The notes under the pieces are model-generated. The model was given only the letters and a program-made list of their open reading frames with translations. It had not been told where the DNA came from and searched no databases. A stretch of 5,342 bases of DNA, taken from CAJBLF01 sp964560855 (lineage in GTDB: Bacteria; Patescibacteriota; Gracilibacteria; Absconditabacterales; Absconditicoccaceae). The DNA is taken from positions 1-5,342 of the forward strand of contig CAZLLU010000040.1 of NCBI GenBank assembly GCA_964560855.1, in the 5' to 3' direction. This document shows positions 1 to 4,729 of the stretch, one piece after another. The position numbers and the translations under genes are program-made. Every line of letters begins with the position of its first letter. The stretch's first letter is position 1.

Positions 1-268
1 TTTCGCTAGCGATATCGGAGAAATTGCAGGGAAGTGAGGTATCTGGCGTCTTGCCAAGAATATTTATCGCGTAGTTGACCATCATCTTCGCCATGTGTGA
101 TCTGATGAGGTTACCGTGCATATTGGCTTGATCGATGTTCGGCATGGTTGTGATACCGACACTATAAGCGTATTCGTAGGCTCCTTGAAGTTCGCTGGAG
201 TATTCCGCAGATGCTAATGAAACTCCACTGACAATCAAAATAGCAATGGTGATAACTAGTTTTTTCAT
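1..268 (-). CDS. Secreted SLH-like surface protein, N-terminal part (runs off the left edge)
   Basis: The first 89 codons are visible; the rest lies beyond the window. The start is the ATG at 268, followed by a textbook signal peptide: M-K-K, a hydrophobic core (LVITIAILIVSGVSL), then A-S-A before E-Y-S, so cleavage is expected near residue 21. The mature part contains A-Y-E-Y-A-Y-S-V-G-I-T-T, then L-I-R-S-H-M-A-K-M-M-V-N-Y-A, then C-N-F-S-D-I. The middle segment resembles the R-x-E-x-A-K-M-L core of S-layer homology (SLH) repeats, and F-S-D-I resembles the start of the next repeat. I infer an exported cell-surface or cell-wall-associated protein. There is no in-frame TGA in this portion; its glycines use GGN codons. 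The SLH assignment is by motif only, while the secretion signal is clear. Confidence 0.75.
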   Translation of the reverse strand, partial: MKKLVITIAILIVSGVSLASAEYSSELQGAYEYAYSVGITTMPNIDQANMHGNLIRSHMAKMMVNYAINILGKTPDTSLPCNFSDIASE

Positions 269-300
269 GTATTTTTTGATAGATAAAATAGTATTTTTAA

Positions 301-328
301 TATATATAGTTTAGAAAAAAAATTACAA
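301..328 (-). promoter_or_regulatory. Candidate promoter of the secreted protein gene
   Basis: On the minus strand, TTGTAA (323-328) and TATATA (301-306) are spaced by 16 bp, with an eight-T run and CTA just after the -35 box. The -10 lies about 32 bp before the ATG at 268. The region is very AT-rich, so a chance match is possible. Confidence 0.4.
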
Positions 329-330
329 CA

Positions 331-351
331 AAAAACCCCGCAAAAGCGGGG
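331..351 (-). terminator. Rho-independent terminator of the hicBA operon
   Basis: CCCCGC (336-341) pairs with GCGGGG (346-351) around an AAAA loop, giving a perfect 6 bp GC stem. On the minus strand a T run follows (331-335). It sits 13 bp past the hicA stop codon and insulates the downstream surface-protein promoter. Confidence 0.85.
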
Positions 352-363
352 AATGCAGATAGA

Positions 364-576
364 TTATTTTAAGAGATCACGATTCAATCAAACCTGAACA
401 AGTATTCTTATAGTCAATCAAACTCATAATTCTTTTGTATGACAAGAAACGACGGTATATTTTCCTGTAATTGCATTTTTAAGCATACAATGACTTCCTT
501 TTTGATGATGTTCTACAAACCCGTGTTTTTTTAATAATTTGATAAGATCTTCTGGTTTGATTCTTCACTTAGGCAT
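364..576 (-). CDS. hicA: HicA-family toxin (mRNA interferase)
   Basis: This 70-residue protein reads through four TGA codons as Gly (codons 4, 51, 53 and 63) and ends in TAA. It has the HicA/YcfA layout: a double-stranded-RNA-binding-like fold with K-P-E-D-L-I-K-L-L-K-K-H-G-F near the start, the catalytic motif K-G-S-H (residues 26-29, His29 the presumed catalytic residue), and the C-terminal segment H-T-K-E-L-G-V-G-L-T-I-R-I-L. That segment matches the family pattern in which a Gly precedes the helix, and two TGA codons supply it. The length is normal for the family (60-80 residues). HicA toxins cleave mRNA and tmRNA in the cytoplasm until HicB neutralises them. Its start overlaps the end of hicB by 8 nt, so translation is probably coupled. 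It appears intact. Confidence 0.9.
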
Positions 577-790
577 ATTGCTTTCGATAATCAAATGAAA
601 CCTCTTCTTTTTCTATATCCTTTTGCATTCATTCCAGATAGCATTGGATAGCTTCTTTGATATGTTTTTGCAATTCTTCCATATTAGCTCAACTTGTAAA
701 ACATCATGGCAATTCTACTACTTCTGCGTAAAAACTTCCATCCGTCTCTTGCGATATTTTTATGGTAAATTTTGTTGTTCCCATACCCAT
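569..790 (-). CDS. hicB: HicB-family antitoxin
   Basis: A 73-residue HicB antitoxin precedes the toxin gene. A beta-strand N-terminus (T-K-F-T-I-K-I) leads to D-G-S-F-Y-A-E-V-V-E-L-P-G-C-F-T-S-G-A (residues 17-35) and then I-K-E-A-I-Q-C-Y-L-E-G (44-54), the classic HicB partial RNase H-like core. The three TGA codons (29, 34, 54) fall on the family's most conserved glycines: P-G-C, T-S-G and L-E-G. The protein is short and shows no added C-terminal DNA-binding domain. A second Met at codon 3 (784) is an alternative start; I chose 790 because it is the first. Upstream bases are A-rich with no Shine-Dalgarno sequence. HicB binds and inhibits HicA and commonly represses its own promoter. Confidence 0.92.
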
Positions 791-812
791 TTAGTAAAAG
801 ATAAACGCTTGT

Positions 813-840
813 TTTCTAGTTATTTCCTAATTATTTTCAA
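813..840 (-). promoter_or_regulatory. Candidate promoter of hicBA
   Basis: Minus-strand TTGAAA (835-840), a 16 bp spacer and TAGAAA (813-818) stand 22 bp before the hicB start. The -35 hexamer and spacer length match those of the other TA operons here (4677-4704, 5269-5296, 3534-3561), which supports the call although the -10 is weak. Confidence 0.5.
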
Positions 841-860
841 TATTTCTCTACAAGACATAG

Positions 861-1496
861 TTACTTTAATTGGCGGATAGCTTCCATAAGTCCTTCATCC
901 CTCTGCCCTCAACTGAGTTCATAACTGATGTAGTTCTTTCCGGCAGCATCTTTATCACCGAGGAAGGTATAGATCTGAGCTATTTTATAGAGAGCATCCA
1001 AGGCATATTGTGGATATTCTTCTTGGATCTTCTGATAGAGTTTAATAGCGAGTTTATACTCTTTGACCTCTTCGTAGATAATTGCGAGATTATTGAGCGC
1101 ATATACGCTGTTTTCATATCGTTGGAAAATCTCTTGGAATGTTTCTATAGCCTCATTATATCTTCCAAGATACTTCTGATTCATAGCTTTGTTAATAAAT
1201 AATTGTTCATCAGGAGTTATGTTTAATTTTATTTGTCCTGACATTTGTTGTCCAGTCTGGAAGTATGCCTTAATCTTTTGATCTGCGTCTATAATATTGG
1301 TCTCATATTCCATCTCTTGTTCTGGAGCAAGTTTCACTTCTATGTTATAATTTTTTCTTACGGGAATCATTCCAGGATTCTCATCGTATTTCTGCTGGAT
1401 CTTTATAGAGATAATGGCGACTACGGTAGCTATCACGATGATTACGATTGTTCCTATCAGCCAATACTTTTTGATAAATTTTTTTAGAGATTTCAT
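861..1496 (-). CDS. Membrane-anchored TPR-repeat protein
   Basis: This 211-residue protein has one in-frame TGA (codon 196, in Y-E-L-S-G-G-Q) and continues 15 residues past it to a TAA stop. A short basic cytoplasmic tail (M-K-S-L-K-K-F-I-K-K) precedes one membrane helix at about residues 12-31; the rest is probably extracytoplasmic. Residues 102-191 form about two and a half tetratricopeptide repeats, with the signature G-R-Y-N-E-A-I-E-T-F and K-E-Y-K-L-A-I-K-L-Y-Q-K-I followed by L-Y-K-I-A-Q-I-Y. TPRs hold protein partners; the partner is unknown. The frame is open further upstream (to 1568), but the ATG at 1496 fits the promoter at 1528-1555 and the basic N-terminus. No specific family was recognised. 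Confidence 0.8.
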
Positions 1497-1527
1497 ACGT
1501 GTATAATAACAAAAATAAAGCCGCCAT

Positions 1528-1555
1528 CTTATAGACATTTCTCGACAAAAATCAA
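1528..1555 (-). promoter_or_regulatory. Candidate promoter of the TPR gene
   Basis: Minus-strand TTGATT (1550-1555), a 16 bp spacer and TATAAG (1528-1533) predict transcription starting about 25 nt before the ATG at 1496. The spacer equals that of the TA promoters in this window. Confidence 0.45.
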
Positions 1556-1562
1556 CGGTAGT

Positions 1563-1576
1563 TAGCACCCGGGTGC
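1563..1576. repeat. REP palindrome copy a
   Basis: The core GCACCCGGGTGC (1565-1576) is a perfect 12 bp palindrome preceded by TA, giving TAGCACCCGGGTG as in copies d and e. It lies 1 bp beyond the transposase stop codon. Confidence 0.8.
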
Positions 1577-1577
1577 G

Positions 1578-2078
1578 TTAGTCAAAATCGTAGTCCCGCT
1601 CAATTGCTTTTTTGTCTGCACCCGGGTGCGGGTGTCCGACTGCGGATCTAAAAAGCCAATCTTCCACTTTATTTACCATACCATGTTTCAGCGGATTATT
1701 TTCCACATATTGAATACATTGTTGAAGATATTCTTGATCATCAATCTCTTTGGCGTTGAATCTTGCCTCGAAGTATGACTTTCCCTTTCCTACAGAATAT
1801 TTTGCTTTATAGTACCTAGTATATGCTGCACATATATTACCTATAAAGTAAGATAACTTATATCATTTTGTTAATGTTTTAATGACTAGATGAAAATGAT
1901 TTGGCAGAATACAGTAAGCTAATATCTGAATATCATCTTTGCATTTTTCTTTATATCTATCGATATACAAAAGAAATCTTTGCATATCATCATTATCATG
2001 AAACAACGTCTGCTTATACAGTCATCTATTATATACGTGATAATGAGTATTTTCTTGAAATCTTCGTCTTTTTGGCAT
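1578..2078 (-). CDS. REP-associated tyrosine transposase (Y1, IS200-like HUH)
   Basis: A 166-residue protein with two TGA-Gly codons (19 and 72). It opens with the RAYT pattern H-Y-H-V-Y-N-R-G (residues 12-19), where Gly19 is the recoded codon in a near-invariant N-R-G. It then carries the metal-binding HUH motif L-P-N-H-F-H-L (58-64) and the Q-Y-V-E-N-N-P-L-K-H-G segment (123-133), whose Tyr124 I take as the DNA-cleaving tyrosine, followed by E-D-W-L-F-R-S. Such enzymes nick and join single-stranded DNA at REP hairpins. The last ~20 residues (from H-P-H-P-G) are encoded across REP copy b and look like read-through rather than domain sequence. The ATG at 2078 stands 2 bp from REP copy c. No promoter of its own is evident; it may be read from the KilA-N gene 75 bp upstream. 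Confidence 0.92.
1618..1634. repeat. REP palindrome copy b, inside the transposase 3' end
   Basis: The same 12 bp palindrome as copy a occurs at 1618-1629, followed by GGGTG (1630-1634), which can pair with CACCC at 1619-1623 as an alternative fold. It is translated as H-P-H-P-G-A. Confidence 0.75.
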
Positions 2079-2080
2079 CG

Positions 2081-2108
2081 CACCCGGGTGAAAAACTAAA
2101 ATCACCCG
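2081..2108. repeat. REP hairpin copy c
   Basis: CACCCGGGTG (2081-2090) is followed 12 bp later by CACCCG (2103-2108). CGGGTGA (2085-2091) pairs perfectly with TCACCCG (2102-2108) around a 10 nt loop, so it can form a REP-like hairpin. It sits immediately 5' of the transposase start codon. Confidence 0.75.
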
Positions 2109-2128
2109 TGATACTACTACTTCGAAAC

Positions 2129-2146
2129 TAGCACCCGGGTGGAAAT
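2129..2146. repeat. REP palindrome copy d
   Basis: The 18 nt TAGCACCCGGGTGGAAAT is identical to 3042-3059 (copy e). It lies between the KilA-N stop (2154) and the transposase start. Confidence 0.8.
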
Positions 2147-2153
2147 GATAACA

Positions 2154-2975
2154 CTACCTATACTCTAATCATATTTTTGGATTTTCGAGTAATGATTTCA
2201 TCTGACCAATAGCTGTTTGGTTGAGTAACTGCAATCTTTCTGACTGACATATATTCATTTTAATAAACTGAGCATTGATACTTTCGAGATTAGCCAATAC
2301 GATAAGTTGTTCTATAGTTGCATAATCTCTCATATTTCATTGTTTTTGAGAATTCTGATTCTGCCACTGTTTGGCGGTTAGACCAAATAACGCTTTATTG
2401 AGTACATCTGCTTCATCTGCATAAATATGGTTTATTTCATCCTGTGAAAGTTCTTTGGGGATAAGATTATCTTTTATAGCATCAGTATGTATTTTATAAT
2501 TCATTTTCGTCAAAAATCTTTTTACATCTCGATCTAAAGCAGTAAATTCCTGATCTTTTAGTCTTTGAAATTCTTTGATGAGATAAATTTTGAATTTTGG
2601 GCTAATCCACATATCAAACTCAAACGCAATATCTTTGTGGGCATATGTTCATCAATATCTTCCTGTTTTTGCTACAAGTCATATTGCGTTTGTTTTTTCT
2701 ACTCGCTCTTTGACGCTTATCTTGTAGTTATTTAATCATACCTTATTTTTAATTATGGCAAGTTCGCCATAATTAAAGTTAGGGTTGTTTACCTCTTCCC
2801 ATATACTCAAAAATTCTATAGTGTTTCTATTTCTTAGCCAATCAGAAATAAAAAAATCTCCATCTTTAGCTTTAATCATATCGGTCAGGCTAATATACTC
2901 TTCTTGCTCTGTTTTCACTATACTAATAATCACTCACTGGACATTGATTGCTGTTGTTTTTTCATATTTTCTCAT
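2154..2975 (-). CDS. KilA-N domain DNA-binding protein
   Basis: A 273-residue protein holding seven TGA-Gly codons (14, 80, 99, 108, 109, 213, 269) and ending in TAG. The KilA-N domain spans about residues 15-135: I-S-L-T-D-M-I-K-A (28-36), W-L-R-N-R-N-T-I-E-F-L (46-56), W-E-E-V-N-N-P-N-F-N-Y (59-69), E-K-T-N-A-I-G (93-99), T-G-R-Y-G-G-T-Y-A-H-K-D-I-A-F-E-F (104-120) and W-I-S-P-K-F-K (123-129). Gly99, 108 and 109 are recoded codons at family-conserved positions, the strongest single proof of the code. KilA-N is a DNA-binding module of phages and mobile islands. The Gln- and Asn-rich C-terminal half (residues 140-273) looks helical and was not recognised. A regulatory or phage-defence role is possible but unproven. 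Confidence 0.92.
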
Positions 2976-3001
2976 TTATGAAATAAAGCGAGTGAACTTT
3001 A

Positions 3002-3030
3002 TCCATACATTTCTAGAAAAAAACTGACAA
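3002..3030 (-). promoter_or_regulatory. Candidate promoter of the KilA-N gene
   Basis: Minus-strand TTGTCA (3025-3030), a 17 bp spacer and TATGGA (3002-3007) stand 26 bp before the ATG at 2975. The -35 lies inside the 20 bp inverted repeat shared with the DUF559 promoter. Confidence 0.5.
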
Positions 3031-3033
3031 AGC
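3014..3033 (-). repeat. 20 bp inverted repeat, left copy
   Basis: The minus strand here reads GCTTTGTCAGTTTTTTTCTA, identical over 20 nt to plus-strand 3592-3611. The pair brackets REP copy e, a terminator and the second hicBA locus. Each copy also carries the -35 box of the outward-facing gene next to it. Confidence 0.85.
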
Positions 3034-3041
3034 TAGGAAGT

Positions 3042-3075
3042 TAGCACCCGGGTGGAAATTTCTCACCCGGTACTA
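3042..3075. repeat. REP hairpin copy e (away from the transposase)
   Basis: CACCCGGGTG (3045-3054), a 9 nt spacer and CACCCGG (3064-3070). CCGGGTG (3048-3054) pairs with CACCCGG, and outer TAG/CTA bases extend the stem past a small bulge, as in classical REPs. It lies between the second hicA terminator and the KilA-N promoter. Confidence 0.75.
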
Positions 3076-3079
3076 AAAA

Positions 3080-3095
3080 AACCCCTCAAGGGGTT
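3080..3095 (-). terminator. Rho-independent terminator of the second hicBA locus
   Basis: AACCCC (3080-3085) pairs with GGGGTT (3090-3095) around a TCAA loop. On the minus strand a run of Ts follows (3079-3075). It overlaps the hicA-like stop codon (3094-3096). Confidence 0.8.
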
Positions 3096-3303
3096 ATTTT
3101 ACTTCATCGAATGCTTTTCTTTTCATATTCACAAAACTTAATATTTTGGATTCTACTCCAGGAGAAATATCTTTATTACCATGATTTGGAACTGGAAAAG
3201 TAATTCTTCCATTGGAAAAAATTACATGCGATCACTTTTGTCTTACAATATCAAATTATAATTTTTTTAATTTATTATTGATCTCTATAAATTTATATGG
3301 CAT
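3094..3303 (-). pseudogene. HicA-family toxin with an internal TAA stop
   Basis: The 70-codon frame begins at the ATG at 3303, which overlaps the upstream hicB-like frame by 11 nt, and ends in TAA inside the terminator stem. It has HicA features: an N-terminal helix ending K-K-L, then F-D-I-V-R-Q-K-G-S-H-V-I-F (Gly24 from TGA, His26 the presumed catalytic residue), then V-P-N-H-G-N-K-D-I-S-P-G-V-E-S-K-I-L. Codon 16 (3256-3258) is TAA exactly between L and F, where the family has Gly (the pattern is x-L-G-F; compare H-G-F in the intact hicA at 364-576). A TGA-to-TAA change would turn a Gly codon into a stop. No usable start follows before the K-G-S-H motif. It is probably a disabled toxin; a sequencing error or suppression is possible. 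Confidence 0.75.
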
Positions 3304-3511
3304 GATTTAGCTGTTTACTAGCCAAATATTTTTTTATCTTTTTTTGGAAACTAATTTCTTCAGAATAATAATCTACCATCATATCTACGACATTTTTTAA
3401 TTCATTTATCGCCTCTTCTTTAGAATATCAAAAAGCATACAAAGCTTTTTTTCATTTTATCTCTGCTATATATCATTCTCCATCTTTTTTGATTATTATA
3501 TCTATCTTTTT
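3293..3511 (-). pseudogene. HicB-like antitoxin lacking a start codon
   Basis: The open frame encodes about 72 residues with three TGA-Gly codons (3473-3475, 3452-3454, 3428-3430): K-K-I-D-I-I-I-K-K-D-G-E-G-Y-I-A-E-I, then A-L-Y-A-F-G-Y-S-K-E-E-A-I-N-E-L-K, then a helical tail ending N-H-A-I. The pattern (beta strand, D-G-x-G-Y-x-A-E, F-G, E-A-x-x-E-L) is HicB-like, and the position before a hicA-like frame agrees. An in-frame TAA (3512-3514) stands directly upstream, and no ATG, GTG or TTG occurs in the first 20 codons. The in-frame ATG at 3553 lies inside the predicted promoter, so it is unlikely to be the start. Either the start codon was lost or a non-standard one is used. With the stop in its toxin partner, the locus appears decayed. 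Confidence 0.65.
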
Positions 3512-3528
3512 TTATAAGAAGATAAACA

Positions 3529-3561
3529 ATAGTACTATACTGATTTCTCTCATTTTTTCAA
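3529..3561 (-). promoter_or_regulatory. Candidate promoter and operator of the second hicBA locus
   Basis: Minus-strand TTGAAA (3556-3561), a 16 bp spacer and TATAGT (3534-3539). The sequence around the -10 (AATCAGTATA) is the same as in the two RelE-type TA promoters. A perfect 10 bp palindrome ATAGTACTAT (3529-3538) overlaps the -10 and is a candidate operator. Confidence 0.6.
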
Positions 3562-3591
3562 TTGCTTTTCTTTAGTTGAGTTTTTGTCTCG

Positions 3592-3611
3592 GCTTTGTCA
3601 GTTTTTTTCTA
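3592..3611 (+). repeat. 20 bp inverted repeat, right copy
   Basis: GCTTTGTCAGTTTTTTTCTA is a perfect inverted copy of 3014-3033. It contains the -35 box used by the DUF559 gene. Confidence 0.85.
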
Positions 3612-3623
3612 ATTGTATATCTA
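3595..3623 (+). promoter_or_regulatory. Candidate promoter of the DUF559 gene
   Basis: TTGTCA (3595-3600), a 17 bp spacer and TATCTA (3618-3623); TATATC at 3616 with a 15 bp spacer is the alternative -10. It lies 34 bp upstream of the chosen ATG. This is the only plus-strand promoter called. Confidence 0.4.
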
Positions 3624-3657
3624 CATAATCACAATGTTTTTATTTATTATATATACT

Positions 3658-4092
3658 ATGACAGAAATAGATTTTTATCATAAACCCCAATATATCAAAT
3701 CATTTTCAAGGTATCTCAAACATAATCAAACTCCCGCAGAAATCCTCCTCTGGAATCGCATCAAAGCTAAACAACTTTGTGGATATAAATTTCACAGACA
3801 AAAACCACTTTTTGCGTATAGACAAGAAAATTGAATAGACAGATTTTTTATCGCTGATTTCTACTATCATCCATGAAGATTAATCATCGAAATCGACGGT
3901 TCTATCCACAACAAAAAAGATGTAAGAGATTATGATCAAGTTAGAGAATATTTACTCAAAGACCGTTGATATACTATCATTAGATTTACCAATGATATGG
4001 TAATGTCTAATATCGAAGTAGTAGTAAAAAAATTAAAGAAAATATTGTTTCGTAATTCCCCCTCCCCCAGGGGATTGTTACTCCATCCCTAA
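3658..4092 (+). CDS. DUF559 (Vsr/PD-(D/E)XK-like endonuclease) protein
   Basis: A 144-residue protein, the only plus-strand gene, with TGA-Gly codons at 59, 73 and 104. Family features occur in order: L-K-H-N-Q-T-P-A-E-I-L-L-W (20-32), G-Y-K-F-H-R-Q-K-P (42-50), I-A-D-F-Y (65-69), L-I-I-E-I-D-G-S-I-H (75-84), Y-D-Q-V-R-E-Y-L-L and G-Y-T-I-I-R-F-T-N-D (104-113). Asp67, Glu78 and Asp80 are candidate catalytic acids of the restriction-endonuclease-like fold. DUF559 proteins resemble very-short-patch repair nucleases and are often fused to or near mobile elements; the true substrate is unknown. I chose the ATG at 3658; an in-frame ATG at 3634 adds eight hydrophobic residues. The last ~14 residues (S-P-S-P-R-G...) are encoded by the palindromic repeat at 4056-4161 and look acquired. 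Confidence 0.9.
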
Positions 4093-4161
4093 CCCTTCCT
4101 CTAAAATAGAGGAAGGGAACAGCCCCCTCTATTTTAGAGGGGGAGGAAGGGGGAGTAACAA
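4056..4161. repeat. Multi-hairpin palindromic repeat (MITE-like)
   Basis: Outer arms TTGTTACTCC (4075-4084) and GGAGTAACAA (4152-4161) are perfectly complementary. Inside are two consecutive hairpins: CCCTTCCTCT/AGAGGAAGGG (4093-4102 with 4108-4117) and CCCCCTCTA/TAGAGGGGG (4123-4131 with 4135-4143). The left edge (CCCCCTCCCCC, 4058-4068) partly complements GGGGGAGGAAGGGGG. The composition differs strongly from its AT-rich surroundings. It carries no gene of its own and supplies the 3' end of the DUF559 frame. Confidence 0.8.
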
Positions 4162-4188
4162 AAAAACCCTCACCATTTCTGGTAAGGG
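4160..4188 (-). terminator. Rho-independent terminator of the first RelE-type TA operon
   Basis: CCCTCACC (4167-4174) pairs with GGTAAGGG (4181-4188), with one internal mismatch, around a 6 nt loop. On the minus strand a seven-T run follows (4166-4160). It lies 15 bp past the toxin stop. Confidence 0.75.
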
Positions 4189-4202
4189 AGTTGTGATGAA
4201 GT

Positions 4203-4469
4203 TTATTTATATATACCATGATTTCATATATTCACTAACAATATTATTTGATTTGTTTGATCTATTTGACTAATGAATCTATAATCATCATTTATGCTAC
4301 TTGATACATATCATTCTAATTCTCATTGTAATTTATGTGTTTTTAATGATTGATCATACTGATTCTCTAAAAATTTTTGAAAATTTATTTTGAACTTTTC
4401 TTTCAAGTATTCTGGTAGTTTTTGATAATTTTTTTTAAACTGGTTAGTTCTTTGTATTGTCCAAATCAT
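4203..4469 (-). CDS. RelE/YafQ-family toxin
   Basis: An 88-residue protein with TGA-Gly codons 49, 53 and 82. It follows the RelE-superfamily plan: N-terminal strand I-Q-R-T-N-Q-F-K-K-N-Y (5-15), two helices starting at L-P-E-Y-L-K-E-K-F, then L-K-T-H-K-L-Q-G-E-L-E-G-Y-V-S (42-56), D-Y-R-F-I (62-66) and the C-terminal strand L-V-N-I-G-N-H-G-I-Y-K. The H-K-L-x-G glycine and the I-G-x-H glycine are both recoded codons. His45, Arg64 and the C-terminal H-x-x-Y are candidate functional residues for ribosome-dependent mRNA cleavage, as in YafQ/RelE. The start is the ATG at 4469 (M-I-W-T-I), overlapping the antitoxin gene by 26 nt, so translation is probably coupled. It appears intact. Confidence 0.9.
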
Positions 4470-4644
4470 CAAAAAAATTATTTACGTCTGTAAATGTTTT
4501 TGTATTGTTATCATTAACATCTTTTGTTGCTAGAGCGTGGTCTATTACTTCGTATACTTTTTTCATTTTATCAAACTCTGTTACAAAATCATGTAACAAT
4601 TGTTGTGGTAATGTAATTACTTCTTGTGTTGTTATCGTAGCCAT
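4444..4644 (-). CDS. Antitoxin of the RelE-type pair (family not recognised)
   Basis: A 66-residue acidic protein upstream of and overlapping the toxin gene. The N-terminus M-A-T-I-T-T-Q-E-V-I-T-L-P-Q-Q-L-L could form a DNA-binding beta strand or swapped hairpin (I-T-L-P is reminiscent of AbrB/MazE-type openings). Residues 20-40 look helical (F-D-K-M-K-K-V-Y-E-V-I-D-H-A-L), and the Asn/Asp-rich tail (45-66) should be disordered and wrap the toxin. It contains no TGA. Its function as antitoxin is inferred from position, size and charge. The start at 4644 lies in a cassette also found before the second operon (M-T-T-L-T there); the operator at 4659-4677 suggests autorepression. The A-rich leader has no Shine-Dalgarno sequence. 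Confidence 0.75.
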   Translation of the reverse strand: MATITTQEVITLPQQLLHDFVTEFDKMKKVYEVIDHALATKDVNDNNTKTFTDVNNFFDDLDNTKN

Positions 4645-4658
4645 ATTTTTATTTTTTT

Positions 4659-4677
4659 ACTAAGTAAAGTACCTAGT
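4659..4677. promoter_or_regulatory. Candidate antitoxin operator, copy 1
   Basis: ACTAAGTA-AAG-TACCTAGT is a near-perfect inverted repeat (8 bp arms, one mismatch). It sits between the -10 box and the antitoxin start, where binding would block transcription. The identical 19 bp occur at 5251-5269. Confidence 0.65.
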
Positions 4678-4704
4678 TTATACTGATTCCTCATCGATTT
4701 TCAA
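4677..4704 (-). promoter_or_regulatory. Promoter of the first RelE-type TA operon
   Basis: Minus-strand TTGAAA (4699-4704), a 16 bp spacer and TATAAA (4677-4682), all conserved in the second cassette. The operator abuts the -10. Confidence 0.75.
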
Positions 4705-4729
4705 TAGCTTCCCCAGCTGCTTCCACTAC

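Larger units (their letters stand above)
1563..2146. mobile_element. RAYT gene with flanking REP palindromes
   Basis: A single-gene Y1 transposase locus is bracketed on both sides by a shared palindrome: two copies at its 3' end (1565-1576, 1618-1629) and two at its 5' side (2081-2090, 2132-2141). This is the usual arrangement of REP-associated tyrosine transposases, which act on the REP sequences around them. A further copy at 3045-3054, away from the gene, is a candidate dispersed REP. No target-site duplication was identified, and such loci normally have none. Confidence 0.7.

Noticed and set aside
623..1202. Plus-strand frames of 85 and 110 residues across 623-880 and 870-1202
   Set aside because: They are antisense shadows of hicB and the TPR gene, both of which show clear family motifs on the minus strand; the plus-strand translations show none.
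1245..2131. Plus-strand frames at 1245-1487 and 1901-2131
   Set aside because: They lie opposite the TPR protein and the transposase and have hydrophobic, low-complexity translations without family motifs.
2785..3027. Plus-strand 80-residue frame
   Set aside because: It is antisense to the conserved first part of the KilA-N domain.
1563..3075. CRISPR array from the recurring CACCCGGGTG
   Set aside because: The spacing is irregular (tens to hundreds of bases), repeat units are too short, and genes lie between copies.
4007..4219. Minus-strand 70-residue frame crossing the palindromic repeat
   Set aside because: Most of it reads the hairpin repeat and terminator, and it begins inside the end of the DUF559 gene region with no recognisable motif.
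364..4469. Many frameshifted or pseudogenised genes
   Set aside because: The breaks are all TGA codons at conserved glycines, so recoding explains them; only the two TAA cases at 3256 and 3512 remain as true breaks.
4457..4663. Plus-strand 68-residue frame
   Set aside because: It is a shadow of the antitoxin gene at 4444-4644, which has a promoter, an operator and a partner toxin.
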